DNA from: Ustilaginoidea virens
Lineage: Eukaryota; Ascomycota; Sordariomycetes; Hypocreales; Clavicipitaceae
Reading direction: 5' to 3'
Length of the DNA stretch: 64,000 bases
NCBI RefSeq assembly: GCF_000687475.1
Contig: NC_057316.1
Coordinates: forward strand, 7,130,001 to 7,194,000
This document shows positions 10,406 through 20,617 of this stretch, piece by piece. The translations under genes and the position numbers were made by a program. The first letter of the stretch is position 1. Each line of letters starts with the position of its first letter. The notes under the pieces were generated by a model. It searched no databases. It saw nothing but the letters and a program-made list of their open reading frames with translations, and was not told where the DNA came from.

Positions 10406-10767
10406 ACGCACAGCGTTGGCAGACCGTCCTTGTTGGGGCTGTAAGCTCCTCCGGAGCTGGAGAGTTTGTCGTCCCCCGCGACCCGCACAACTCTCCTGCG
10501 TCGCGCGGGCAGCCGTCGTCTGCGTTTCTGGCTTCGTCGTCGGGGGTGGCGGCCAAACTCTGCTGGTCGTTATATAGACTGCCTGCTCGGGTGCGTCGCC
10601 CCCGTCGGCGCCCAAGGGACTTCAAGACTTGTCCTCGTCTCGGTTTGGAAAAAAAAAAAAAAAAAAGAAAAAAACCCCTCGGCTTGCGGCGAATATCCCA
10701 CGTTCGAAAGAAAGAGCGGCCGTGCTTGCTAAAAAACTACGCCCTCCGGTTCACCAAAATCACCGCC

Positions 10768-11379
10768 ATGGCATCAACCCCGACGGGCGTGCCGGATCCA
10801 GCCCGCACGGACGCAGGCTCCGTCGACCCGGCCGACTTTGACCACCCCGACGACGCGTCTGAGAAGGACCTGTCCGAAATCGACCCGTCTGCGATCAAGC
10901 CGCGGCCTTTGACGCCCGACCCCCGGGCCGTGGCTCCCGAAACCCCCGCCACTCCCCGGCGCGTGGGGCTCCGCGAAACGTCGTCTTGGCTCTGGGCTGT
11001 GGTCGCCGCCCGCGCAAAGGGCCTCGGACGCCGCCACGCGGTAAGTCGCAGCCTGCCATGGGCAAAAACCAAACGCATCCCCCCCCCCCCCCCCCCCCCC
11101 CTCTCGGCCCCACGGGGGATCAGAAGAGCTTCGCGCAGCCGTCATCGCATCGCCGCTGACTCTCCGCAGCGCCCGGACGTCGAGTCCCAGCTCGAGATGC
11201 CCGCCAACGCCAAGCAGTCCGTCGCGGCGTTCCTCGTCCTCGCGTCGCTCGTCCTGTCCGTCGGGGCGGGCACGGCCGTCGGCCTGGCCAAGCGCGACGG
11301 CGGGCTGGGGCTGGTTGTCTCTACGGCCGTCCTGGTCGTCCTGCTTGTCCTGGTCAAGGCGGCCAAGGTTGACGCCTGA
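10768..11379 (+). CDS. Small two-helix membrane protein, function unknown
   Basis: Two exons, 10768-11040 and 11170-11379, give 160 aa. The intron (11041-11169) has GTAAGT, a CGCTGAC branch and CCGCAG; it is 129 nt, divisible by three, with no in-frame stop, so retention would yield a longer protein. The N-terminal 90 residues are acidic and proline-rich (DPADFDHPDDASEKD, PRPLTPDPRA). The C-terminal half has two hydrophobic helices, SVAAFLVLASLVLSVGAGTAV and GLVVSTAVLVVLLVLV, separated by a short basic loop. I do not recognise a family. The splice model is favoured because the intron interior is mostly a run of 23 C (11079-11101). Confidence 0.65.
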   Translation: MASTPTGVPDPARTDAGSVDPADFDHPDDASEKDLSEIDPSAIKPRPLTPDPRAVAPETPATPRRVGLRETSSWLWAVVAARAKGLGRRHAVSRSLPWAKTKRIPPPPPPPLSAPRGIRRASRSRHRIAADSPQRPDVESQLEMPANAKQSVAAFLVLASLVLSVGAGTAVGLAKRDGGLGLVVSTAVLVVLLVLVKAAKVDA

Positions 11380-12445
11380 CGGGCGGCAAGTGCATCCGGC
11401 GGGAATTCGAGGGGGGGGCACGCGGGTTCAGCAGGCGCAGTTAGGGGGGGTGGTGTCTCGTTGCAGATGGGCAGGTTGGGCGTTGGGGACGCGGGTGATG
11501 GGGGTTTTTTTTTAAGCAACCCATGTAAGCACCATGTACCGTAATGGTTGATCTGACGACGCCTCGTGTGCTGTCGGTATTCACAGTGGCAACTGCGTGA
11601 ATTGGACAAAAACCTCACGCTGTCAAGAGCGTCGAGCCCAACGGCAACTATGTAAACGGTGATGACACATGCAGGCCGTCAGGTATTCACAATTGGCAAC
11701 GGAACGAGCAGAATCTTGTTCTGTCGAGTGTCGACTATGTAATGGTGATTGCATAGATGGATAAGATCGGTACGTTATTAAGAGTGCTAAGCACAATGGC
11801 GACTCGATGAGTGGAAATATATGCACCTCACTCACGTACTTGCCGAGCATAAGTGGCAGCCTGAACGGAAATATATACACCTCACGTACTTGCCGAGCAA
11901 AAGTGGCAGCCTGAACGGAAATATATACACCTCACGTACTTGCCGAGTACTCACGGCAATCCTTAAACAGACACCTCACACCATCAAGAGTGTCGACTTG
12001 TAGACAGCACAACGACGGATAATAGCACCTCATACCATCCGCAAATCGACTTGGACGGCACCACAGCACTTCACACCGACTCGCTACAGCACCTCGCACT
12101 CAAACAGCAGCTCTATCAACACATCCCGCACCGTCACACCAAGCCGCCACCGGCAACCGCGCGAACCAACACGCCCTGCCAAGAGCGCGCTCGCCGCCCA
12201 CGCGGCCAGACCGTCAACACCAGACACCTCGACGCCGCAAAGCAAGCAAATCCCCCAGACGGCCCCTCTCACCAGCCCTCCGCAGGACCCGCCCCCCACC
12301 CCCAAAAGCAAGAACGTCTCTCGCAAACGCAACCGCGCGACAGCACAAGACTGCAAGCGGCAGAGATGCCAGCCCCGCCTGGTCATCGTCAAATCGTACA
12401 CTCCCCCGCCTCTCATCTCCCCGGAAGCGGCGGCTGCTGCCTTTC
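11380..12445. other. Intergenic region with degenerate repeats
   Basis: Convergent spacer. Variants of GTCGACT/GTCGAGT with flanking ATGTAATGGTGAT recur at 11630-11760 and 11985-12050, suggesting a decayed satellite. The clear tandem repeat is listed separately. The remainder to 12440 is C-rich with no supported gene. Confidence 0.45.
11831..11947. repeat. 50-bp tandem repeat, about 2.3 copies
   Basis: Copies at 11831-11880 and 11881-11930 differ at one position, with a partial third copy to 11947. Each unit includes CTCACGTACTTGCCGAG and ends with AAATATATACAC. Confidence 0.85.
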
Positions 12446-15088
12446 CTAAGGTATACAAAAGTCGATCCAGCTGCCCAGGTAGTCTAGCCGGTTGCCCAGA
12501 TCCCCCTGGCTCTTGTAGATTTCCTCAAACTCGGCGAAGCTGAGGCGGCCCCAGCCGCCGCGCTCGCTGGCCTGCGCCTCCGCCGCCGTCAGCTGCTTCC
12601 AGTAGCGGAGGGTGGCTTCGGCGGGCTGGCGCGGCGACGGGCGGTCCGCGGTGTCGGCGGCGGTGTTTGGTCGGAACTGCGGCCAGGTTGGGTCGCGGGC
12701 CGCGGGCGTCTCGGCGGCCGCGGTGCTGATTTCCACGGCGTGGCGAGGCTCGCCCGGGACCACGGTGTAGCCCGTCTCGGCCAGCAGCTCGGCCAGCGAT
12801 TTGTCCAAATCGGGGCTGGCCCTCGGCGCGGAGCCGGCGGCGTTCGCGGCGTCTTTCTGTTCCTGGGCCGCCGCTGCCGCCGCCGCTGCCGCCGCCACCC
12901 CCGTGTCGGGCAGCTCCGTCGCGGCGTCAATCTGGGCCCTGAACCGTTGCCGGTCCTCTGCCGTCTCCGCCGCCGTGACGGCCATGTCCTCGGCCTTTTT
13001 GAAAATGGTGTCGAGCAGCTCGTTGAAGGCCTGCTGCGTGACTTGGTAGAGAATCTCCTTGCCGGCGTCGCGCTCGGCGTCGGGAATGTCCATGCCGCCC
13101 CATCGCTCCGGCACGCTTCGCGAAGACGTAGACGGGTTGGAGCGCGTCTCAAAGTCGTCCGTGTCCTCCGCGAATCGTACCTTGGAGCTTGACCGTGATC
13201 GGGTCGTCAGGGGAGGAGGCGCGGCCTCGGCCGACTTGGCCTCCTCTGCCAGGCGGTTAATCTTGGCCAGGGTGTCCTCGTCGTCGTCCCAGTCGTCCGG
13301 GGCCACGCCGCCTTCCTCTTCGTCGAGGTAAAACTGGCGTCTTCTCCACCGTTCGTGGAGGTGCTTGCGCGCCATGTCTCGACGCCGCCTCTCCAGCTTC
13401 GGAGCCAACCTGCGGCTGCGGGCGGCATCCCGAGCGCGCGCCTCGCTGTACGAAAGGCCTGAATCCTCGTTCATGTCCTCCTCCTTATTCTCCTCGTCCC
13501 CGTCTTCCTCGCCCTCGCCCTCGCCCGCTTCCTCTTGCTCTGCGTCTTCTTCGTCCGCCTCGCTGTCGGCGTCGCTTGACTCCTGAGCAGCGTTGAAAAT
13601 GTGCGGCATCTCCTCGAGGGTGGTGGGCGGATCCAGCAGCGCGGACCAGTAGGCCCTGTCCAGGTCGAACCCGCTGACGCGGCGCACGGTTCGCCAGTTG
13701 GTGTCGGCGTCGTTGCGCGCGAGCAGGCGGCGAGGTCGGCTGTCCGTGTCGTAGGCAAAGAGGCTGGCCAGGATGTCCTCTCTGCGAGCCGTATCCCCCC
13801 GACTCTCCGTAAAGGCGCTCGTGTAGCCATCAGCGACCTCGACCGTGCCATCCCTCTTGATTGTTTTGCCCTCGAACCTCGAGCTCGAATCGCCCTGAGG
13901 AACCCTACCCTCTCTGCCGAACAGGCTGCTAAGAGGTTGTCGGCTGGACACGAGCTGCTGCGCCTCGGTGCTGGCGAGCAACTGGTCTTCCAAGCCGTCG
14001 AGGATGTCCTTGTGCATCTGCTTGTACAGCACGTAGTACGCCCTAAACATGCGCAAAAAGTCCCGCCGGTTGACGTACCCGTCGCCGTCAATGTCGTATC
14101 CCTCAAACACCTTCCTCAGCTTGTCCTTCCTCTTGCGGTAAGAGAGGCCCTGCAGAAACTCGGCGAAGCCAATCAGGTCGTCCCGGTTGGAGTCGTAAAA
14201 GTAAAACATGCGGTCGTGAATCAGGTTCGGTGCCGCGTGTCGAGACCCCCCGGTCGGGACCAAGCACCGCTCAAACGTCTTGCGATCCATGGCCACGCAT
14301 AGCTCGTCCGGGTCGTCTCTCCACTCCGTGTTGGCCATGTAGGTCCACTGCTCCCAAAACGCCTCCAGCTCGGGCCGTTCGAATCCGGTGTCCCGGGAGA
14401 GTCGTGATATCAGGTTCCTCGGAAGGTTGCGTCGACAGGTGTCGGGATCGCCCGTGTACCAGACGGGCTGCATCTGCCTGGGACCAAAGGGCGGTGCGGG
14501 GACCTTGATCTTGTAGAACACATGCGTCTTGATGTGCACGCCCTGGGCTTCGCAAGTCTCGCACAGGTCAAAGTCGGCACAGTTTGCGCATCGGTAGCGG
14601 ACTCCGCGTATAGGCACCATGCCGCATGAGTTACACTGGCACCCCCTATGAACACATCCGTTCCTGCGGGCATTGTCTTCGGAGACTCGGAAGAGCAGAT
14701 TGACAATGTTATGGCCAGCCCTTTGCGACGGTTGAAAATCCGAAGGGCCGTTCCACCAGTCGTCTCCGTTGTCCACATCAGCCACGGTTTCGGCGTCGGC
14801 CGGGATCCGCAAGTTGGTCACGTCGACGTTTTCGTCGCCAGGGGTGTCGGACGGAGAGGAGCTGGATGCCTCTGCGGCGGCTGCGGCTGCGGCTGCGGCT
14901 GCGGCACGAGGTCGACGCACGGCGTTGCTTCGATGAAGACCGGGGCCGGTTGGAGTCCCTACACGAGCGCCGTGGCGGTTGGATTGGTAGGCGTAGAGCC
15001 CGATGGAAGCTGCCGCCACGACCGAGACGACGGCCACGGCGATGCGTGGCCGCGTAAGAGTGTCGACCGGAGAAGTCGGAGGCCACAT
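12446..15088 (-). CDS. Membrane-anchored ZZ-type zinc finger and EF-hand protein
   Basis: A single open frame of 880 aa from the ATG at 15088 (MWPPTSPV); a longer frame upstream has only TTG. Residues about 14-33 (RIAVAVVSVVAAASIGLYAY) form one helix near the N terminus, so the bulk is probably exposed on one side of a membrane. Around residues 145-200 a ZZ finger is visible: CVHRGCQCNSCGM, YRCANCADFDLCETC and HIKTH. Two EF-hand loops follow: DSNRDDLIGFAE and DIDGDGYVNRRD, both with the usual Asp/Asn positions. A long Glu/Asp-rich region and Ala tracts fill the C-terminal half. This suggests a calcium-sensing scaffold. I know of similar fungal ZZ/EF-hand proteins but not a defined function. 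Confidence 0.8.
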   Translation of the reverse strand: MWPPTSPVDTLTRPRIAVAVVSVVAAASIGLYAYQSNRHGARVGTPTGPGLHRSNAVRRPRAAAAAAAAAAAEASSSSPSDTPGDENVDVTNLRIPADAETVADVDNGDDWWNGPSDFQPSQRAGHNIVNLLFRVSEDNARRNGCVHRGCQCNSCGMVPIRGVRYRCANCADFDLCETCEAQGVHIKTHVFYKIKVPAPPFGPRQMQPVWYTGDPDTCRRNLPRNLISRLSRDTGFERPELEAFWEQWTYMANTEWRDDPDELCVAMDRKTFERCLVPTGGSRHAAPNLIHDRMFYFYDSNRDDLIGFAEFLQGLSYRKRKDKLRKVFEGYDIDGDGYVNRRDFLRMFRAYYVLYKQMHKDILDGLEDQLLASTEAQQLVSSRQPLSSLFGREGRVPQGDSSSRFEGKTIKRDGTVEVADGYTSAFTESRGDTARREDILASLFAYDTDSRPRRLLARNDADTNWRTVRRVSGFDLDRAYWSALLDPPTTLEEMPHIFNAAQESSDADSEADEEDAEQEEAGEGEGEEDGDEENKEEDMNEDSGLSYSEARARDAARSRRLAPKLERRRRDMARKHLHERWRRRQFYLDEEEGGVAPDDWDDDEDTLAKINRLAEEAKSAEAAPPPLTTRSRSSSKVRFAEDTDDFETRSNPSTSSRSVPERWGGMDIPDAERDAGKEILYQVTQQAFNELLDTIFKKAEDMAVTAAETAEDRQRFRAQIDAATELPDTGVAAAAAAAAAAQEQKDAANAAGSAPRASPDLDKSLAELLAETGYTVVPGEPRHAVEISTAAAETPAARDPTWPQFRPNTAADTADRPSPRQPAEATLRYWKQLTAAEAQASERGGWGRLSFAEFEEIYKSQGDLGNRLDYLGSWIDFCIP

Positions 15089-15713
15089 GGCTAGCTTTTC
15101 ATGGGCATCGTGGAACTGGTGGCTGCCGTTGGGTTGAGGCAAGTGCAAACGTTCTGCGAACCTATTCCGAAACCCAGATTTCGTCTGGCTGGAGGTCCCA
15201 GAGTGCCGGGAAACCCAAATTTCGTCCGATTAAAGGTCCCAGAGTGCCGGGAAATCCAGATTTCGCCTGGTTAAAGAACCCCAGAGTGCCGGGAGAGCCA
15301 CAGGTGCGTCGTTTGACAAGCCAGGCAATGGTTTGTTTGTTTAGCAAAACTCTCCGAGTCAGGACCTCCCAGACCACATCATAGAATGAATTAGTCATGC
15401 AGAGCTCCTGCCAGCTTCTGCATGCAAGGCACCCTCCCTTGCCATGGTGGACGTGGACCAAGCTCACCCAGAACACTTTACCGAGCGCCGATAACGATAA
15501 CCACCAACCACTCCACTCTACTCCGTACGGAGGAGCCAAGCGTCAGTCAACAGGAACCAATGGCCGAACTTGTGGGTCAAGATGCACAGGTACCAAAGTC
15601 GCCGCCTTGCATTCGATGATGCGCTTCTGATCCCCAAGCTTTGCTTTGCTCCCCCACCCCCCCCCCCAATTAACCATCGCTCCTCCAACCCAATGTAATT
15701 CCATCTCGTCGCC
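15089..15713. other. Divergent promoter region between the ZZ/EF-hand gene and RCF1
   Basis: It holds a 41-bp tandem repeat near the ZZ-gene start and C-runs (about 15652-15667) close to RCF1. No gene is supported. Confidence 0.5.
15169..15292. repeat. Three imperfect 41-42-bp tandem repeats
   Basis: Units at 15169-15209, 15210-15250 and 15251-15292 share CAGATTTCG and CCCAGAGTGCCGG and differ at several sites. They lie about 80-200 bp upstream of the ZZ/EF-hand start codon. Confidence 0.85.
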
Positions 15714-16514
15714 ATGTCGGACAGATCCCCCCCCCCAGTGCCGGGCCACCTCCCCTCCTCCTTCGACACAGACGCGTACGCACAACCCCCCTTCACCCGT
15801 CCCGAAACCCCCCCCAGGACGCTAGCTAGCTGACGCACCAAACATCAGGGACTTTCACAATGAACGCCCCATGCAAAAAGTCGTTCGCAAGCTCAAAGAG
15901 GAGCCCCTCGTGCCTCTCGGTACCGCCCACCCCTCCCCTCCTCCCTTCCCCCGCAGTTCCGGCTTCCTAGAAACAAAGAGCTGACGCGGAAGAGCCCAGG
16001 CATCGGCCTCACCGTCTTCGCCTTTGTCAACGCCTACCGCGCCATCCGCCGCGGCGACTCGCACCAAGCCAACAGGATGTTCCGCGCTCGCGTGGCCGCC
16101 CAGGGCTTCACCGTCATCGCCATGGTCGCAGGGAGCATGTACTACAGCCAGGACCGCCAGAAGACCAAGGAGCTGCGCAAGCTCAAGGAGGAGAAGGATG
16201 CGGAGGAGAAGCGGCAGAGGTGGATCCAGGAGCTGGAAGCCAGGGACGACGAGGAGAAGAGGATGCGGGACCGGTTGCGAAGCATGAGGCCGAGGGGGGC
16301 TGGCGTCGCTGCGGAGTCCCAGGATCAACAGGGCGCAGAGGCGCAGGGTACGGGTGGAATCCTGGGCAAGATGGGCCTGTGGAAGAAAGGAGAGGAAAAG
16401 GCGGAGGAGGCTCGCGTGATGGATGACAAGGGCAAGAGGCAGAATCCCAAGAGCTCGTTGGGGGCTATTGGGGAGGTGTTGAACAAGGACAAAGAGAACG
16501 AAACCAAGAAATGA
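15714..16514 (+). CDS. RCF1: Respiratory supercomplex factor 1 (HIG1 domain)
   Basis: Inner-membrane mitochondrial protein that associates with complexes III and IV (family knowledge). Three exons, 15714-15775, 15849-15919 and 16000-16514, give 215 aa. The acceptor at 15997-15999 fuses EEPLVPLG to IGLTVFAFVNAYRAIRRGD, restoring the first HIG1 helix. The loop NRMFRARVAAQ contains the RxRxxxQ part of the HIG1 type-2 motif, and the second helix is GFTVIAMVAGSMYY. The C-terminal half is a charged coiled coil (KTKELRKLKEEKDAEEKRQ), as in fungal RCF1. Exon 1 contains an 8-C stretch, so frame depends on that count. Confidence 0.92.
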
Positions 16515-16713
16515 CCAAGGATGCAAAAGTCTTTACAGCAACAAAGGGTGAAAAACACGTCGCCATTATGTTCCATGGCTTGATGTCGGGTCTTGTACAG
16601 TAGTAGTGCGGCGAAATACGGGTCAACGTCGGTGAGACTTATATATCTACAACAGAGGATTCAAGCAACCCGTTTGCTTCAACAGGGAAGAGGTGTCAGC
16701 GGATTGCGGAATT

Positions 16714-18610
16714 CTAACCCATAGACCCGCCACTGCGGTTTCCACCCACCAGACCAACCATTTCCAGCAACGCTCTGTCGGCCTCGATATCCCCCGTGCC
16801 CAGGTTGATCCTTCTCCTTGCCTCGGCATCTCTTTCCTCCTGCGCCCATCTCTCGACTTGAATCCTAGCCTCGGCTTCGCCACCGCAGCCCCATACTTCA
16901 AGTTGATCTATTTCAAAGCGATCTTGAAAGTCGAATTTTCTCGAGACGCTGCTGTGAAAGGCGCCGCCGCGGCAGGTGTAGTCGTGGTTGAAGACGCCAA
17001 ACTCGAACGAGTCGCTGAGTAGGAGGGACACCGCCCCGAAAGAGTAATGAGCATCTTGACGAGAGGATTTTCGGGGTTTCGCATGTGGCGCGCCGAATGA
17101 CAGACACGACTGGTTTCCGGGCGTCCTTGTGAAGGCAACATAGTCGGTGTTGATGGTCGACGCGGGAAACACGTCGTGCACGGGTTCGAGCTGGAACAGG
17201 ACGGTTTCTGAATCGCCAAAACATTCTTTATACGTGTGTTTCCACGGTTCGCGGAGGTAGACGCCATAGGTGACCCGCCCCCCGTTGCTGCCTTTGCGGA
17301 ACCGTTTCGCAGGAAGCAACTCTGCGAAAGATGCTTCCTGGCCGCCACGGGGGACGTCGGACAGTATTGTGCCGCTGACGAGGAGGATGGTGGGCGCTCG
17401 CCAATGAAAGACCTTGGACTCGAAGCTGCCCATGGAAAAGCCAGCGTCGCTTCCCGAGTATAAGCGTCGAACACGGCGGAACAGGGACGAGCCAGGAAGG
17501 AATAGTGATATTTGCGACAACATGTGGCTGTTCAGTAAATCGCCCTTGTCGGATAGCAGTGGCTGAGCGGGCTTGGGAGCAGCCGTCTCCGGTTTGCCGC
17601 CACCGTCGTCTCGATGTTTCGAAAAATCCAGGTTTTTGGAGAAGAGGAAATTCTCAAACAGAGCGTTGAAGCTGCTGAATAGGTTGGGGAATAATGTCGG
17701 TATCATCTTCTTGAACCGTCCGTACTTGATGCCTGGTGCCGTCTCGACGTCCACAAACGCAGCCAGGATACACTCTGCTGTGGCACGCAGCCGCTCGAGC
17801 TCGTCTCCGGTAACACGATCCGAGTACTGCGACAGGCTCTCCTGCGCGTCCAGCGGAGCGGCCAATAGGAGAAGCATGAGCAGTTTGCGCAGGTTATCCG
17901 TCGGAATGATGGCGCCGTGGAACGCGGGAGCATTGCCCTGCCTCGCGGCCTCGGTGATGTCGAGTAACTCATACGCCGTGAGGACCAAGTCGTCTTCGTC
18001 TTCGTCGTACGTTTCGTCCTGGCCAGCAAGATCAACTGTAAAGCCTGCTCCGATGGTTGCCTTGGGGGCGTCGTCCTCAGGCACTGTCAGCGCAGGCGAA
18101 GCTTCGATTTCAGAGGCCTTGCGATCATACACGGCTAGGCTGTTGAAAATGAGCTTGGTCCTGTCGGTTGAACCCCTGGCCAAAACGCGCTTGTACCGCT
18201 CCGTCATGATGACTATCACCATGACCACATGCGGTAGCTCCAACACGACGGGGGCATCCTGCAGAAAAGGGAATGCGCCCAGGTAGGAAACCATTTGAAA
18301 GACGACGGGTGATGCGCCTAGGACGTCAGGGATCTCGAGATACCTGGCGATGGTATCCTCCCTGAGGTATCGTATGGACCCCTGCTGATCGGCCAGGCTC
18401 TTGAACACATCTCGAAGCGAGTAGTATTCAAGCGAAGTGAAGCACAGGTCCTTGAATTTCGATGCCTAGAAATGAGACCGAGGGCGCATTGTTAGGTGGA
18501 GACTGCCGTGTGCGTTTGATGAGTGTGGACAGGTTCATGCTCACAAGCTCGTGCGCCAAGTCCTCGTGGGATCGACGGCGAGGATTCTCATGCGAATGGC
18601 TTTGGCCCAT
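16714..18610 (-). CDS. RTC5: Restriction of telomere capping protein 5 (TLDc domain)
   Basis: Two exons, 18610-18545 and 18465-16714, joined across a 79-nt intron (donor GTGAGC, acceptor TTTCTAG), give 605 aa. The first exon codes MGQSHSHENPRRRSHEDL and joins directly to ASKFKDLCFTSLEYYSL, the conserved RTC5 start. The MGxxxS N terminus fits N-myristoylation. The C-terminal TLDc domain is clear: WRAPTILLVSGTILSD, RVTYGVYLREPWK, FQLEPVHDVFPAS, LSFGAP and FEVW-like QLEVWGCGG near the end. Yeast Rtc5 is myristoylated, sits on the vacuole and promotes V-ATPase disassembly together with Oxr1. Same role is inferred here by homology. Confidence 0.92.
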
Positions 18611-19852
18611 GGTAGGTAGGTGCAGCCGATCAACTGCGCAGCATGTCGGCAAAAGCCCCAGCCAGTTTAGGGAGAGCCAAGTAATTGATGTAAATCTACA
18701 ATTGTTCAAAGTACGGATGGATGGAATGAATACCTACCTAGGTAAGCAAGGGAGCTTAGCTATCAAGAAGCATCGAGCTGCTATGGGCCGAGCTTGCCAA
18801 GTAGCCTTCATACCGACCGACCGACCTTCCAAGCAGACAGTGTCGATACAGTGGCCTGATTCTGTTGATACACGTACGTCATCAAATTCAAGGCTTGAAG
18901 CGGAAGGCACGCTGCACAGAGCTGCTACCGGCGCAACGGCAAGGCGCCACAGCAACCCCCACAGCAAACCCCACTACAGGACGGAGTACTATACTGGTAC
19001 TACGATACCAAGGGTAGGAGGTACCTAGACTAGTAAGCTACGTGGATAGGTACCTATGTAGGTGCCTACTGACACGTACATTAGGTACCGACAAGATCTG
19101 GTATTTCCTTGCCTTGTAACGGAGTCTGGCAGTCTGTCACAGGTCATACTGTAGCACGTAACAGTGGCTTAGATACCTAGGTAGGTATATAGCTTTGCTT
19201 CAACGCACACCATAGATTAGACAATCCAAGCTTCTTACACTCACATTTTACACTCACATTTGACCTGACGATCGTGACACAGTCCCTACTTCTGTGCTCC
19301 GTCCTTGCCTGACCAAACCACCACGCCCCTGTCACGGTGCACGATGCAAAAGTGATATAAAAGAGGCATGCGTGATTGAGCTAACCTACCATCTATGATG
19401 GTGGAGTCTATATACTAGCTCATATGACAGCCCCTTGCCACGTTGATCCGAATGGCCGGATAGGACTGGCGCATCGCATCGTTCATGCTCGGGACCCCTG
19501 GCAAAGATGCGACGCCGGCCCAGCTGGATATCTGCAGGCAGGCAGTAAGTGATACACATATAATACTGCACAGCAGAGCGTCGGGCCGCCGCATGTATAC
19601 TCGAAACTTGCCAAGAGTAGCATGCAAATGCAAATGCAAAGCCAGACAGAATCTGCCTCACCGGTCGCAAAACCTCGAGTCTTGGCGACATTTTCGCCCA
19701 ACGTGCGGTGCCAACGCCACCCTCCCTTGCCTCGTCTCCCGCAATCGTCCCATCTTCACTTGCATTCGCAGGCTCCTCGTGCTTCGCTTCACGCATGCCA
19801 ACCACCGCCCCAGCCCGCAAACACGCGCAACCAGCTGCTCCGAGCTCACGAC
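18611..19852. other. Gene-poor region with ACCTAGGTAGGT-type palindromes
   Basis: Variants of GGTACCTA, CCTAGGTA and TAGGTAGGT recur at about 18730-18745, 19010-19090 and 19170-19195. A TATA-like TATAAAAG lies near 19356. Open frames here show no conserved sequence. Confidence 0.5.
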
Positions 19853-20129
19853 ATGCCCGGCGCGTCAGTCACACCTACAAAACGCCAATCAACAAGTCTG
19901 CTGCAAAATGACTCCAGGTCCGCCACGAAGTTCCACCGCCGACAGTCGACTCGACTCGACTCGCCAATCCACGTCGAGAGCGAGGCGGCCGCGGTGCCGA
20001 AACCCCCCGAGTCGTAAACCAAGACGAGGGAGATGGCGCCGCTAATCCGTGAGCGGATAGCACTCCAGGAGCGAGGAGGCACAGCGTGTTCTGCTGGAGC
20101 AGCCGCATTTCCTGTTCGCAACCATGCTG
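19853..20129 (+). CDS. Candidate small gene, unresolved 3' structure
   Basis: The ATG at 19853 opens a frame (MPGASVTPTKRQSTSLLQ). An intron at 20014-20068 (55 nt, GTAAAC donor, GCTAATC branch at 20041, CCAG acceptor) joins PKPPES to a plausible SSEEAQRVLLEQPHFLFATML. A further donor GTGGGT at 20130 would continue towards an open segment at about 20253-20320 (DGASLLLDASLPPTAAQ), ending at GTAAGC, after which I cannot place the last exon. The peptide is hydrophilic then helical and looks coding, but I do not recognise it. If real it converges with SWC3. It could be chance. Confidence 0.3.
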
Positions 20130-20617
20130 GTGGGTTCGTTCGTCACTGGGGAGCATCGCACTCGCCGCGCCCGCTTCCGCTTCGCTTGCTTCAAATGTAC
20201 TTGGCCATCTGCTCGGTCGTGCCTGTAATCACAGTCGAAAGCAGAAACAGGACGGAGCCTCGCTTCTGCTTGATGCCTCGCTTCCTCCCACGGCTGCTCA
20301 GCCTCTGTCAAAGCGTAAGCTAGAATGTGCGCAAGTGGACCAAGGGGAGTGTAGGGCGACGAAGCCCAGGACCCAAAGAAAAATTCATGGGAATTGACAT
20401 CTTGCCGCACGTAGCTCTCGTTGCGTCATCACCCAGGTAGCCTGGCAAAAACTCCGTGACCTAGTAATGATTCATGCCAATTACCCATCCATCCTTGCGC
20501 CAGAACAGCACGTTTTTTTCATGAAATTTTCAGGCATGGCGAGAACAAAACAAGGCGGAGCGGTCCTTGAGAGACGTGGCCACCATGAGCTTTCCGACAA
20601 GGAACCACCCTCCCCCA
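20130..20617. other. Possible continuation of the candidate gene and SWC3 3' region
   Basis: An open segment at about 20253-20397 may be a downstream exon of the candidate at 19853. Otherwise no feature is supported before the SWC3 stop. Confidence 0.3.

Larger units (their letters stand above)
9989..10767. other. Intergenic region with microsatellites
   Basis: It contains the 3' UTR of CCC1 and the 5' region of the small membrane protein. It holds a CATCATCAG repeat, a 45-T run and an A-rich run at 10649-10676. No gene is supported. Confidence 0.5.

Noticed and set aside
11831..11947. Possible CRISPR-like array
   Set aside because: Repeats are directly adjacent with no spacers, and this is a fungal genome. 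The same applies to 15169-15292 and 34971-35032.
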